Below are positions 46,198 through 57,675 of a stretch of DNA of 64,000 bases, in pieces (position 1 is the first letter of the stretch; each line of letters opens with the position of its first letter). The stretch is taken from NCBI GenBank assembly GCA_015680685.1, contig MNCI01017913.1, forward strand, positions 828,490 to 892,489. The letters run 5' to 3'. Both the position numbers and the translations under genes were made by a program. The notes below the pieces were generated by a model. That model was not told the DNA's origin and ran no database searches. It worked only from the letters and a program-made list of their open reading frames with translations. Source of the stretch: Gnetum montanum. Its lineage: Eukaryota > Streptophyta > Gnetopsida > Gnetales > Gnetaceae.

Positions 46198-47661
46198 TGT
46201 AACGACGGAAAATGTCAGTTGCTGGAAAATACCAAACAAAACCCTTGTACATAGTCTTAACCACGGATCCGTGCGAGGGCTGTGCTGGAGAAAATGAATT
46301 CGTGGTGCCCTGAAAGGTCTTGTCAATCAGACAGGGACTTACTCAATCAGTAAATTGGCGAGTATTGCGATAATATGTGTATTAGATATTCTGTGAAACA
46401 ATTTGATTTGATAAATTGTAAAAGGAGTAGAAAACGATGTAAATGAATTGAAATAATGGCAACGTCAACGCGACAAGGAGGATCGGATTTAAGACAAATG
46501 CGCAATTCCAAGATCTATGTTTTGACCCGAAGACTGAGTATATTGTATACAAAGTTCCAATGGCAAACTCTGCTTATCTTGTGCGAAGCATACACAAAAT
46601 AACAAGAAAACTGTTCAACAAGGAGTACAGAATGAAGCTCGGTCTACCTTGTAAGCTAAAGATGGGATGCAAGGATGGTCAAGCTTGGATGTCTATCAAT
46701 CAACTATTTCTAATCAATAGATTTTGTCAACCGCACCAGACAATCTTTCGATCTCTGATCTGCTTCCTTTGCCTTGGGTAGTCTCTGCTCAACACTGCTA
46801 ATGATTGCCAATGGAAAGAACTATATTTTTGCCAAAAGACTGATCGCTCCTGCTGCCAATGCTCAGCTGCCAATGCTCAAGCAAAATGCCTTCTATCTCT
46901 GCTAAAAGGTGATGCTGCCAAAAAGGCCCCTCATGAAGATCGTGATCCTTTCGCCAACTAGAGTATTTATAGGTTCAGTAGTACATGGAGAAGGCACAGC
47001 CCTGATGACATGTGTCTTGAACCTTCAAAATACCATTGACTTGGTAGACTTTATGTTGAAAACTAGTCATGTCACATCACGTTCTTGGGAAGGGGAGCAA
47101 AGTACGTTGTCAACCACTTCTGCTGAAGCTGCTTCATGATTATGCATAATACGCTCATCAGCGTATTGTGCGTGTGGATAGCAGGTGCATATCTGGTACT
47201 GCTTTAGTCAGCTTTACGTTGTATTACATTTGTTTACAATGCGTCGCGTGGCGGAGTGTAATAGAGCATGGAAGTAGTCGATTCAAGCTGGTTTATGCTC
47301 ATTCATGCCCCAAAGCGTAATAGAGCGTAAAAATGATCAACTTTACAATAAATTACGCTTATCTACACTGCATAGCATAATGAGTGTAAAGCGGTCATTC
47401 CGCAAAAAAAGAAGAAACCAATCTATCGCGCTTCTTTGGACTCTAACTTTGGCTTTCTCAAAGCTCATTACGTTTCTCTGCGTAACGAAGCGTAAACTCG
47501 AGCCTAAACAAAAGACTTGGTGGAATATGCGACAAGTCTTTCTGGAGACTTGATGCTGCGTGCCCTTTTGCCTTGTTTTGTCTTCTGGATTTTTGTTGCA
47601 AACTTTAGCCCAAATCGTGAATCTTTGCCTTAGGCTGATTCGCAATTTCTACGGTGTTTCA
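46198..47661 (-). repeat. 3' LTR of element 2
   Basis: In plus orientation it starts TGTAACGACGG and ends GTGTTTCA. It aligns end to end with 62176-63639 at equal length, with differences that are nearly all C/T or G/A. TATA box on the minus strand at 46964-46972. Confidence 0.94.
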
Positions 47662-47674
47662 ATGGCCCCTCTTT
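47662..47674 (-). other. Polypurine tract of element 2
   Basis: On the minus strand AAAGAGGGGCCAT abuts the 3' LTR, identical to element 1. Confidence 0.85.
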
Positions 47675-48320
47675 GTTGATGTTTAGAGGGCTTGCTCGAA
47701 AGACGTCGACAAAGAATACGAAACAGCGGATAGGTAAAAGTACCAACAACGTTCATCAATGGTTACTCAAGTGTTGCCCTGTCAAAGCAGAAGTGCATAA
47801 ATGAGGGAAATAGGAGATAAAATGGTATGGTAGGAAATTCTTACAGAGGTAAGGGGAAAGAGGTTTGGGGAAGACTCAAGTGAGGTTCGGGGAAGACTCA
47901 AATGAGGTTCGGGGAAGACACAAATATGTGAGTATAGTTTTTTCATGCATAAGCACTTAGGCCTTCTCCTGTGATTACGTTTGCATGGAGTTATGCCATT
48001 ATGTTGTAGATGAAGGGGCTTGCATAGACGAATTGTGTTGCGTCTGCACGGCCTGGATGAGTTGTGTTACATCCATTTTGCCGACCCCACCAAATATTTT
48101 ATTTTGTGTCCAATAGGCGAGTTGCGTTACACCAGTTTATGGACTTGATTGTAATGCAGATGCAGAAAGCATATGCTGCATATGCACATTTTGCGTAAGC
48201 GAAATAGATGGTGGAGATGCAGGGAAGTAAGAGCTAGAGGTAGGATTATGAGGAAAATAGGGATGCACTCCTGAGTGGAAAGGCTAACCTAAGCAGCCAT
48301 CTCAGAACACTGTTTGTATT
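47675..48320. other. 3' non-coding region of element 2
   Basis: No supported frame. It includes three copies of GAGGTTCGGGGAAGACTCA-like sequence (47855-47925). It corresponds to 2803-3337 of element 1. Confidence 0.55.
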
Positions 48321-48845
48321 TCACCACTCAGATGAACGCATCTTTGAGCGACATCCTCGTAGCAAGTAACCTGCAACCAAAGAAGAAAACAAAGGACACC
48401 ATTGCTCGACCGAATCACCGGAGAGGTTGTTGAAACAAGTACCGTTTGGGGCGAGACAGAGTGAGTAGGCCATGAAGGAGGAACTGTAGCACGAGGCTAG
48501 AGTCTTCAATGTTGACGCTCGACCCAACATATCACTGCCAAAGAACATCAGACTCATCACACTCGACTGGTTACGCAAAGAACTAGCTAGGTGAATCTGT
48601 GAAGCCAGAGCCTGATAGTGATGATGAGCGGAGATCCCCAAGGTTGTGGTCAATGAGAACTCCTTTGGGGCTCCAGACGATGAAACTAAACTCTCAAAGG
48701 TGTCACTGCTATAGTGGGTGTAGTGACAGCATCTCCGAGGGGTCAGTAGTATGCCTTTCAGCATATCTGAGGAATCAGCAAAATGCCTGTGAGGTAGTGA
48801 TGCTGAGGCTATCTCAAAATCCCACCCCATTTGTTTTGCAACCAC
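48321..48845 (-). CDS. Possible extra ORF between integrase and 3' LTR (174 codons)
   Basis: An uninterrupted frame begins MVAKQMGWDFEIAS and ends KMRSSEW. Element 1 has the same frame at 2278-2802 with one CAG-to-TAG change. Ser, Leu and Cys are common, and I see no known domain, signal peptide or clear membrane span. Tat elements are known to carry extra ORFs, but I cannot link this one to any of them. Base changes between the two copies seem to change amino acids freely, so it may not be under coding constraint. It lies downstream of the repeat array and about 660 bp from the LTR. Confidence 0.4.
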   Translation of the reverse strand: MVAKQMGWDFEIASASLPHRHFADSSDMLKGILLTPRRCCHYTHYSSDTFESLVSSSGAPKEFSLTTTLGISAHHHYQALASQIHLASSLRNQSSVMSLMFFGSDMLGRASTLKTLASCYSSSFMAYSLCLAPNGTCFNNLSGDSVEQWCPLFSSLVAGYLLRGCRSKMRSSEW

Positions 48846-48894
48846 ACAGAGACGATGAGGCTCGCTTGATTTGCATGTTGGCAGTCTGTGGATC

Positions 48895-49432
48895 CTAGTT
48901 TTAGGTCCTGATAGACTGCTATTGCTGGTTTTAAGTCCCAGCAGACCATGGTCCCAGTTTATAGTTTGGGCGGACTAAAAAGTGCTAGTTTTACGTCGTA
49001 GCGGATGGTGGTAGAACTGATTTATGGTCTAAGCAGACCGCGTTGTGGATGTCAGTTTCATGTCGTGACCCAGGGACAAATCTATGCTGGTTTCACGTCT
49101 TAGTAGACTGATACTTACCTATGTCAGTTTTATGTCCTGGCGGACAGCCGGTGCCAGTTTAGCGTCGTGGCAGACACGTGCAGGAAATGCCAGTTTTACA
49201 TCTTGGCGAACCTGTACAACATTGCCAGTTTTACATTGTAGAGGACTGTTGCAACCTTCCAGTTTTATGTCATGGCAGACGGTTGTTGCCAGTTTAGTGT
49301 CGTGGTGGACGCGTGAAGGGAATGCCAGTTTAGCGTCGTAGCGGACGGTTGTTGCCAGTTTAGCGTCGTAGTGGATGATTATTGCCAGTTTAGTGTCGTA
49401 GCAGACGATTGTTACCATGCTTGATGTTAACA
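48895..49432 (-). repeat. Degenerate repeats of the 3' non-coding region
   Basis: Around fourteen imperfect units contain (plus strand) GCCAGTTTTACGTCGTAGCG or close variants, spaced 25-45 bp. They start just after the pol stop. They match the array in element 1 and resemble the TAGTTTTAGGCC repeats at 57676-57816. Confidence 0.85.
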
Positions 49433-49444
49433 CTGGATATACAG

Positions 49445-52400
49445 CTAAATGTAATACCGCTTCAAATATTTATGATTCACGGGATTCAATAACTTGTTGC
49501 CGTTGATATCTGCTAGCTTGAATGCGCCATTACCATACACATCAACTACCAAGAAAGGGCCTTCCCAGTTTGCAAAGAACTTGCCTACTGGTTCATGAAT
49601 GGCCTTGAGAACCAAATCTCCCTTCTTGATAGGACGTTGTTGAAGATTATGATGGTGCTTCTACCTCTACTTATCTTGATACTTTTCGATGGTATCAAGC
49701 GTCTGTATTCGCTTCTCTTCTACTGAATCCAAATCCATGATCCAAGACTCGGTGTGTTGAGCCTCATTTATAATCGTGGAGAGGACCATTCGCAGAGAAG
49801 GAACTTGTAATTTGAGGGGCAGCACCACCTCGGATCCATAGACTAGGCTATAGGGCGTACTATCTGTAGCTATTTTGCATGTGGTATGATACGCCCATAG
49901 CACATAGAGGATCTTTTCATGCCACCGTTTCTTGTTGCTATCGAGCATTTTCTTGAGTAAGTTGATAATGACCTTGTTTGTCGCTTCAGCTTGACCATTC
50001 ACTTGCGGGTAATAAGGCGAGGAAAAATATTGTTTGATGCCAAGATTGTCACAAAAGGATTTGGTTTCTAGACTGCTAAACTGTGGCCCATTGTTGGTCA
50101 CGATAGTCATCGGGAGGCCAAATCTGGTTACAATGTTATCTAAGATGAAATGGCAGATTTGTTGGGATGTGATCTTTCGCAGAGGAATGGCTTCCATCCA
50201 TTTCGTGAAATACTCAGTGGCAGTGATTATGAAGCTATGACCTGTGGAAGATTTCAGTGTGATAGGCCCTATAATGTCTAGTCCCCATCGTTGAAAGGGC
50301 CATGTTATCTGAGTTGTGTGTAGTTCTGTAGCCAACACGTGTGTAAGGTTCGCGTAACGTTGACACGTGTCGCACGTTTTAACCTTTGTAAGATAATGTT
50401 TTTCCATGTATGGCCAATAATACCCTAAGTGACGGATTTTAGACGCCATGGCTCATGGCGCTACGTGTCCTCTACAAAATCCCTCAAGGACCTTGCTTAC
50501 TATATGTTGCGCCTGGTCTTTGTTAACGCAAGTAAGAAGTACTCCATCAAAAAAGTGTCTACAAAGGGTACTATCTCCTATGATGACGTACTGCCTAGCT
50601 CGCTTGTGAATAGCGTCTTTCTGTGTGCGTGTTAACTCATGTGATGGTTCACCATGCAAGAGGTAAGTTTTAATATTGTCGTACCACTTTGGCATTCTAT
50701 CCTCGAGCAGTGAAGATATTTGCACCGCCTGAATGATAGGATCTATACAATCTGTTATTAATGCGGGACAGGTGTCGAACAGGTGTGACGGTGCATTTAA
50801 AGCTAATGTAGCCAGTGCATCTGCAAGTGTGTTATCGTTTCGAGGCATGTGTTGGGCATCGATCATTGTGAACTGCTTCAGAAGATCTTTAGTTATATCA
50901 CAGTAAGGCTGTAAATGTCCAGCCTTGCAAGCATAGACTCCTGTGATTTAATTTATAATAAGCATCGAATCACCCCTAATTGCTAGGTGTTGAACATCAA
51001 GCTCTTTGGCTATTTGTAATCCCCTGAGGAGTCTCTCGTACTCTGCCACATTTTTCGTATAGGGAAAGGTCAAGTGGTAAGTGTGAAGACGCACATCCTC
51101 AGGTGATAGTGTAATGACTGTGGCAGCACTGCCGCCTCTAATGGTTGAAGCTCCATCAAAATATAACGTTGCTTCAAGGCCTATTAAAATAGGGCTTAAA
51201 CTATGTACATGCTCATCTAGAAATTCAAGCTCTATGGTTGCTTGACTGTCAATGGGCGAGGTTATTAATTGGTCAGCTATTGCTTGGCCTTTCGTACAAG
51301 ATTGACCAATATAACACAGATCGAATTCTGCTATGATAGCTTTCCAATGAGCTATTTTACTTCTTTCATACAGATTATGCGTAATAGCTCTAAGGATGTT
51401 ATTTTTGCAGATTATGTTGACTTGGCTACGAAAGAGATAGTTTCTACACTTTTTGAGCATAAACACTAACGCTAAGCAATTACGCTCTACTTCATTGTAC
51501 CTCGTTTCATATGCACATAGAACATGACTCAAGTAATATATGGGTACTTCTGACCCATCATCTCTCTTTTGACAGAGTAATGCAGCTAAGGCTACGTCTG
51601 ATGTTGCGAGGTAAATGTAAAATGGTTGATCCCTTTGTGGCGGGAATACTGTTGACAAGCATTGAAGTTCTTGCTTCAAGCTATCAAACGCACGCTGACA
51701 ATCGTCTATCCATTTGAAATTAACCCCCTTTTTAAGCAAGTGCTGCATAGGGTGTAACTTATCTGTTAGTCTCGAAATGAACTGCCTGATAAATTGTAAC
51801 CTCCCTTGCAATCCGCGTAATTGCTTGAGATTTGTAGGGGGTGTCAATTCAACAATGGCTTTGACTTTGTCAGAGTCTACTCGTATACCAGTTTCCGATA
51901 CCACAAATCCCAGCATGCATCCGGTTTTGACTCCAAATACGCACTTCTTTGGGTTAAGTCGAAGGTCGTATTTAGAGCATCTTTTAACGACTAACTCTAG
52001 ATCCTCCGAATGGTCTTCTGACCTTATAGACTTAACAGCTATATCGTCAACATAATCATTCAGTCTCTCTAGGAGGTAATCACTAAAGATATATGTTATA
52101 GCTCATTAATACGTAGCTCTGGCATTTTTTAACCCAAAAGGCATCATTGTGTAGCAAAAGGTCCCCCAGGGTGTCATGAAGGTAGTTGTCAGCTGGTGTT
52201 CTGGGTTGATGCATATTTGATTGTAGCCTGAGAAGCCATCCATGAAGGATAAAAGCGCATGCCCAACAGTCGTATCCACTAGTTGGTCGATACTCAGTAA
52301 TGGGAAATTATCCTTGATTGTAGCTTTGTTCAAGTCTCGGAAGTCTATGCAGATGCGTATCCCTCCAGTCTTTTTAGGAACAACTACAATGTTAGATACC

Positions 52401-52924
52401 CAGTCTGAGTAATCGACCGTGCAAATAAAACCAACCTGATACAGTTTAGTGATCTCATCATGTACTGATAGCGCGACTTCTAGCTTAATTTTTTGTGCTT
52501 TCTGTCTAACTGCTTTGATATGGGGATCTAGAATTATGTTGTGCTATATTAATCTTGGGTCTAGCCTCGGCATATCTTCGTATAACCATGCAAACACTGT
52601 GATGTTATTCTGGAGGACCTGCTTTATGTTATCATATACCTTTTGGTCTAGTAAAGAACTAACCTTAAGAGTTTTAGTCTCACCCTTATGCGTAACCATA
52701 GAGACCTCATTAAGGGGGTCCTCAGTTACATCTCCAGCTTCCAAATCTAGCGTGTGCGTCGATTGGTCTAGCCAGTCTAGAGATGTTTTCGACGTGGCTA
52801 TGGTTGTGTCATCAAGGGCAAGGTTAGTTTCTACTAGTGTGGGATCAAATTGTCTAATGGTTTCCCCATGTGGGCCTGTTAAGACTAGAAGCATAGATAA
52901 AGTTTCATCCATTTGGCAATTGTC
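49445..52924 (-). pseudogene. pol of element 2: RT, RNase H, second RNase H, integrase
   Basis: From the splice acceptor at 52925 the frame starts DNCQMDETLSMLL and runs to a TAG at 49445-49447. RT blocks are ICIDFRDLNKATIKDNF, LLSFMDGFSGYNQI, MMPFGLKNARATY and YVDDIAVKS. The linked RNase H has YIYLATSDVALAALLCQ and YNEVERNCLALVF. The second RNase H has LYFDGAST and NTLADALATLAL. Integrase has CDTCQ, GLDIIGP, TNNGPQF and NGQAEATNK. Stops are few and mostly replace Gln or Arg: for example 52103-52108 (TAA-TGA for Gln-Arg), 50948-50950, and TGA near 50450. Apart from these the protein is complete. Confidence 0.93.
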
Positions 52925-52940
52925 CTGCAAAATTGTCAAA
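52925..52940 (-). other. Splice acceptor before RT of element 2
   Basis: On the minus strand, TTTGACAATTTTGCAG is followed by GACAATTGCC, the first in-frame pol codons. Upstream frames on this strand are closed. The donor should lie near the end of protease (about 58050) but I could not fix it. Confidence 0.6.
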
Positions 52941-53255
52941 TATGAAAGTAATTAGAAAAATGCTAAGTTGGATGCGATAAACATTTAGCGTATAATGCTT
53001 GGTTTAGTCTAAAAAAAAAGGATGTGATGTGACGTTGCTCAACGTGAAAAGCTAACTGAATTTTGAACATCGTGAACACCCTGTAATTAATGCGACCTGA
53101 TTACGAGGAGATAAGATGCAGTAGTTTAAGGTCATTTTGGACCATAATGCATGTGATATCTATCATAATTAATGCCTTGATTTTTGGGTTCCAGCTCATA
53201 CTGACATTAGTATTTGGGCAAGTCTCGCTTAAATTGGGCATCAAGTCGGTTAATT

Positions 53256-53268
53256 TTGCATATAAGTA
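53256..53268 (+). promoter_or_regulatory. Candidate TATA box of the antisense gene
   Basis: TGCATATAAGTAG on the plus strand lies about 150 bp before the first ATG (53409) of the antisense unit, in the short space between RT and that gene. Position fits a promoter; sequence alone is weak. Confidence 0.35.
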
Positions 53269-53829
53269 GGTAGTTTTTATCAAGAACAGGCTGTTGACTA
53301 TTGCAAATTTGAATTCTTGGCTGTCACAGAGAGAAGGAGAAAGAGCAAAAGATTGCAGTGTGTTATTTGTGAAGGTGTGAAGGTGTGAAGGTGTTTAGGA
53401 CTGCAACAATGGTGCCAAAAGTTAGAGGAAATAATGCCAAGTTGGCTAAAATCGACGTAGTACAAGGGAGCCTGTAGCGTGCTTCGTAGGCCTTGGTCGA
53501 AGTGAGGGATGTCACTCCCCTGAATCAGTAGGCCATCCTTTGCTTACTCATATTACTTCCTATGATATGCTTTTTGTTTTTTTTGTTTTTTTTGTGTTTA
53601 TTCTTTTTGTGTCCTCTGCGTAAACTAGAGTTTTATGTTATAGACCTCGTATTAAAGCGAGGGTTTAGACAATAGTGTTGCATCTATCGTCGTTGTCTGA
53701 GACAGACCTTGTACTATTACAAGGGTTTTGGCGATTTTGGCTATACGACTAGAGCGTAATTTTGTAAATTTTCCTATGGTTTAGCATGTAATTAGAATCT
53801 AGATGGTAACGTGTTTATTTTCTGTACAG

Positions 53830-54279
53830 TGTCATGGTGAAACCCGTCCTAATCGTTTTGGACATAGTTGGGGTTTTATGTTGTATAAACCCTATCGTAC
53901 CCAATGTTCCTCCCCCTCAGACTCGGTTGCAGGGGAAGGCTATATGGTTCTGAAAGGGTGCGCTAGAGTTTTTGCAATTTTTGCTGCGTAACTTCAGCAT
54001 TATTGTGTGGTCGCATCTGTTGGGCGATGTGGCCAACGCTATTTTGGAGCATGTGTTAGTGGGTTCCACACAGGGTGTCCTGGCTTTCTTGACAGACAGG
54101 GCTATTGATATTGGGCATCCCCAAGACCACGAACTTAGCGCCAGAGGATTGAGGCGTCTAAGTTGGATCTAGGAGATGCCCAGATTTAGTTGTTATCATG
54201 CGTATAATACTTTGTTCATGGCTCGTCATGTCTCGACTTATTTTTAGAATCCTCCAGGCACGGTGTATTATTCAGGCGA
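53830..54279 (+). pseudogene. Antisense gene, FCP1-like exon
   Basis: The acceptor is TTTCTGTACAG and the donor GTAAGTTATT. The frame from 53834 carries the hydrophobic strand ending VLCC, then EFLQFLLRNFSIIVWSHL, then NPPGTVYYSGE near the end, which recalls the NP..TALFP block of plant FCP1-like proteins. Three stops (TGA, TAG, TAG). The matching frame in element 6 is 6215-5895 on the minus strand. Confidence 0.7.
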
Positions 54280-54750
54280 GTAAGTTATTTTACTGGCGAT
54301 ATTGTCAATATGCTTCTAATGTCTGAATTTGCAAAGCGTAGAATAGTAATGTGTTATATGATACAGGTTTTTCATCAATGAAAATGGGTTAGTAGGCAAT
54401 GGTAATACATTGTCTTGGACCGAAAAGGTAATAAAGGAGTTTACGTCCACCAGCAACATACGCGCTGGTGTAATGGGACAAATGGCTTTCGACATTCACG
54501 AGTATCCCACCTGTTATTCTGATTCCTTTAAAAATTGTCAGAATCTTAGGTGGTTACATGAAGAATGGACTTTGAACCCACCCCTTACCCTCGCGGACGT
54601 GCAGAGGAAGCTCCCTCCATTTCCTTTGCCATTTGGCCCTGGTAAGGTTTTGCTGCTGCTATTGGTTATAGGGTATTATACTTTTTTTTTGTTTTTAAAA
54701 TGTTACATAATAGTGTTTTCACTATGTTGATATGTGCCATGTACTACCAG

Positions 54751-55800
54751 TCAGGCAATCCTGGGAGATTATGATCACTATTTTCGGCCACGAGACGAAC
54801 ACCCTCCTTTTCCGCTATGGTGACATAAAGGAGGCACAACGTTGGCTTGGCCACGCGGCGGCCCCAGTTGCGTTGGTCACCAAGCTACGAGAAGCGAGGC
54901 TGATGCATTTATTTCTGGCCGTAACCCCTGATGTCCACGCGAGCGAAATGTTAACCCTAGTTAACTCCTTCAGCAAGGGAGTTGAACGTTTTTGCACACA
55001 TGTGCATCACATATGTGTAAACTTTGATATCGACGCTCAGTTGTTCATTGACCTCTTCGGCATCCCCTCTGATGGTCTTCCCATAGAGGAAAAATCAAGG
55101 AGGAGTGTCAAATGTCAGGAGGAGCTGGAGGAGTGGGTAGGGACCAAGAAGGAAACCAAGGGGATCCCTTGCGAAAAGATCGAATTAGAGGTCGCCAAGA
55201 CTATTTATCCCCTCTTCCCAGCCCAAGCCTTCCCCAAAACACTCTCACAGGGAAGATTCTTTACTATAGAACAGACCCATATTATGCGAGAGGTGATGGA
55301 GGAAGGGACCCAATTTAACTAGGCAAGCTATTTCGTTGAGGGGTTATGCACTGAAATGGTGAGACTTCGCTAGAAGCTCGAGTCGCGTTTCAGTGTGCAC
55401 TTCGCCTTCTTCATAGCTTGCCTCTGGCATTTTGCTGAATTTTTGGTTGTCTAGAGGAATGGGGTTTGGGTCTTACAAGACCGAGACTAGTTATCCAAAC
55501 CTTGGATTTCTCATATCTTCGGCACTACCCGGGCACAGGATCCTCCGGAGGAAATTGGGGAGTCTCTATCTGTAACGACTAGGGATTTGGCAGCACCTCA
55601 AATGCGGGGCCCTGATAGCGTAGCTGGGGCGCTTCCAACTTACACTGGTGATGCATCATGGGGAAAGCACCTGGTTGCAGAGATAGTAGATGCCTTAGTT
55701 CAGTGTAAAAGACCTTGCTTAACCGAGGCCCTTATGGAACCAGCAGGTGGCATAGACAGAACTATGCAAGTCAAAGTTTAGCGGAGTAAACCTCGGCCTA
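54751..55800 (+). pseudogene. Antisense gene, long central exon
   Basis: The acceptor TGTACTACCAG gives the phase needed to join the previous exon (donor GTAAGG after 54641), and the donor GTAAGTG follows 55800. The frame has 190 open codons to a TAG at 55319. It stays readable through five TAG codons to the donor, with VAGALPTYTGDASWGKH near the end. Base composition is less AT-rich than the surrounding intron sequence. No domain recognised. Confidence 0.7.
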
Positions 55801-56356
55801 GTAAGTGTAAAAACATAGTGAAAGTTATGGCAATTATTGTATTACACAACTTTATTCAAGGTATTCTGAATCATTTAAATGTGTTATGTGGCATGAACAG
55901 GGAGACCTACGAAACGGTTAACCCCTGAAAAAGGGGCAGTGGTATTACGGCGTGGGGAAGGGACCCCAGTTTTGGAAGATAAGGCCCCGGCTATTAGAAT
56001 AAGTGATGCACAGACCCTTGTGCATGAGGAGAGAGAGGAGGCAGAAAACATTGACGCACTCCCCACTATCACAGGTAGAGGTAATCAGTGTATTAGAATT
56101 TTTAAGGAATTTTGTTAATAATTAGAAATTTTGACTTAGTTACGCTACAGACGAACAAGGTGCATCCCCGTCCACCGTTGTCAGCAGAGCGTGGGGGGAA
56201 TTCCCTGATAAGTTTGCCTTCATGGAAGGCGTTGTCAATGATATGATCAGGCGCCTTGAGCACGTGGATCCTGGAGCTGGTATGTTACTACTATAACATG
56301 TTTGCTTTATTATAAGGTTATAATTTTTATTTACGTTTAATAATATTTGTTATTAG

Positions 56357-57174
56357 GAGCTCACCTTCGATGGGACCCTACGGAGTCCATTGACCTAGAC
56401 ACAGTGGAGCCTTCATTAGAAGGGGCAGTCATGCCATGCAACATTTACGAGGAAATGCGTAAATGTGCATTACGCTCGACTCGCTCCTTGTGGGAGAGTC
56501 AAAACGTCAATGAAGACCTCTAGAAGAGGCTGCAGAGGTCAGAGAAAGAAAGGATGTCTCTGACCAGAGAGATCGGAGACTTAAAATCACGATGTGAATT
56601 CCTGCAGGTGTGAGAAACAGATGAAGAGGACTGGCGTACAACTGTTATTGACTACGCTTGCTACTGGACCACGGTCAGGAACAACGTGCAAAGTAGTCAC
56701 GAATTGGTGGAGCAAAGGATGCAAATAGAAATCTTGGCCTAGAAGAACCAAGACTAGAAAGACTTTTGCGCAAGTGTCCAAGAGTAGGGGTAGAAAGAAA
56801 AAGATCACAAGCATCTGTATAAGCGAAAAAGTCTTGCTTATCATCAGCACTATCGAGATTCTGCCATTGAAGCTCAATTCTTGCGGGTGTTCCTCGACGT
56901 CATTGGTGCATCTAAGGCTTTTGAGAAGTTCCAGGAGCAGGTGACGATAAGTGCATCCCCAGAAAGGGAAATTACTCTTTCTGGGGAAGAGACTACAGTC
57001 CCTACTTTCTTCCCTGAACCACCTCGATGGACTAGTGTGGAGAAGGGAAAGGTGAAGGCTGGAACTATTCTGGGAGATGGAGTTTGATCTGAGCTAACTG
57101 AAGACGAAATCATGTAATGCCTGTGGGTCGGTTTAGACCAACTCCCCTTTGCTGCAGATGCAGGACCATCGCGA
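56357..57174 (+). pseudogene. Antisense gene, coiled-coil-like exon
   Basis: After the acceptor TTGTTATTAG the frame reads AHLRWDPTESIDLDTVEPS, then a Glu/Lys/Arg/Gln-rich stretch of about 130 residues, then FLDVIGASKAFEKFQEQ and a Pro-rich end. The donor is GTAAGT after 57174. Eight in-frame stops, most at positions where Gln would suit a coiled coil. Confidence 0.65.
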
Positions 57175-57675
57175 GTAAGTTTGAACGCTATTGCATTTAA
57201 ATTTTCTGATTTGTTTTATCATGGTTTTTTTTATGTATTTATTGAATGTAGGTACAAGGAGTGGATGACGAAGGTGAACAGGATGAAGAGCATGTTCAGG
57301 AAGAAGAGCGTAATGATGCAGACCATCCTCTTGGGGAGTCAGTGTTAGTGCAAGAACCCTGTGAAGATGACATTCCTCACGAAGGAATACTCTCTAAAAA
57401 AGATGGCCCACTCACGGACGATTTGTTAGGGTTAGAGGCAGACTTAAGGGATACTGGTGATAGTGGTACTAGGGGGGATGCGTAATTGTGATTTACGCAT
57501 AATTTTATTGATGAAATTTGAACAATGGTAATGTGAATGTTGGTGAGATTATTCATGAGATTTTGTTTATGGTTTTTATTTAATTTTAATTTTATGTCTT
57601 TATTTATACAAAGCGTAAACTGAATCATTAAAGACTTTGGATAAGTTGCTTTATTATGACTGTAGAATGGAGTAA

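Larger units (their letters stand above)
53409..57485 (+). pseudogene. Antisense multi-exon passenger gene in the protease-RT interval of element 2
   Basis: Seven exons with GT-AG introns join in one phase: 53830-54279, 54367-54641, 54751-55800, 55901-56074 (or 56080), 56151-56279, 56357-57174 and 57252-57485. Donors include GTAAGT three times. From the ATG at 53834 the joined frame is about 1040 codons. A further first exon may begin at ATG 53409 (MVPKVRGNN), but its junction is unclear. The start has MVKPVLIVLDIVGVLC and FSIIVWSHL, an FCP1/HAD-like pattern with a degenerate site. The middle exon has FDIDAQLFIDLFGIPSDG, with no family recognised. The long sixth exon is Lys/Glu/Gln-rich and may form coiled coil; the last is acidic and ends GDA. 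About sixteen in-frame stops all fit C-to-T change of CAG, CAA or CGA. It is therefore a decayed gene with intact architecture. Confidence 0.8.

Noticed and set aside
50034-50240. Plus-strand ORFs over the pol of element 2
   Set aside because: They mirror the minus-strand integrase and RT frames and have no independent features.
53409-53470. Definite first coding exon of the antisense gene
   Set aside because: An ATG and a short frame exist, but no donor gives a convincing in-phase join to 53830, so it is mentioned only as a possibility.
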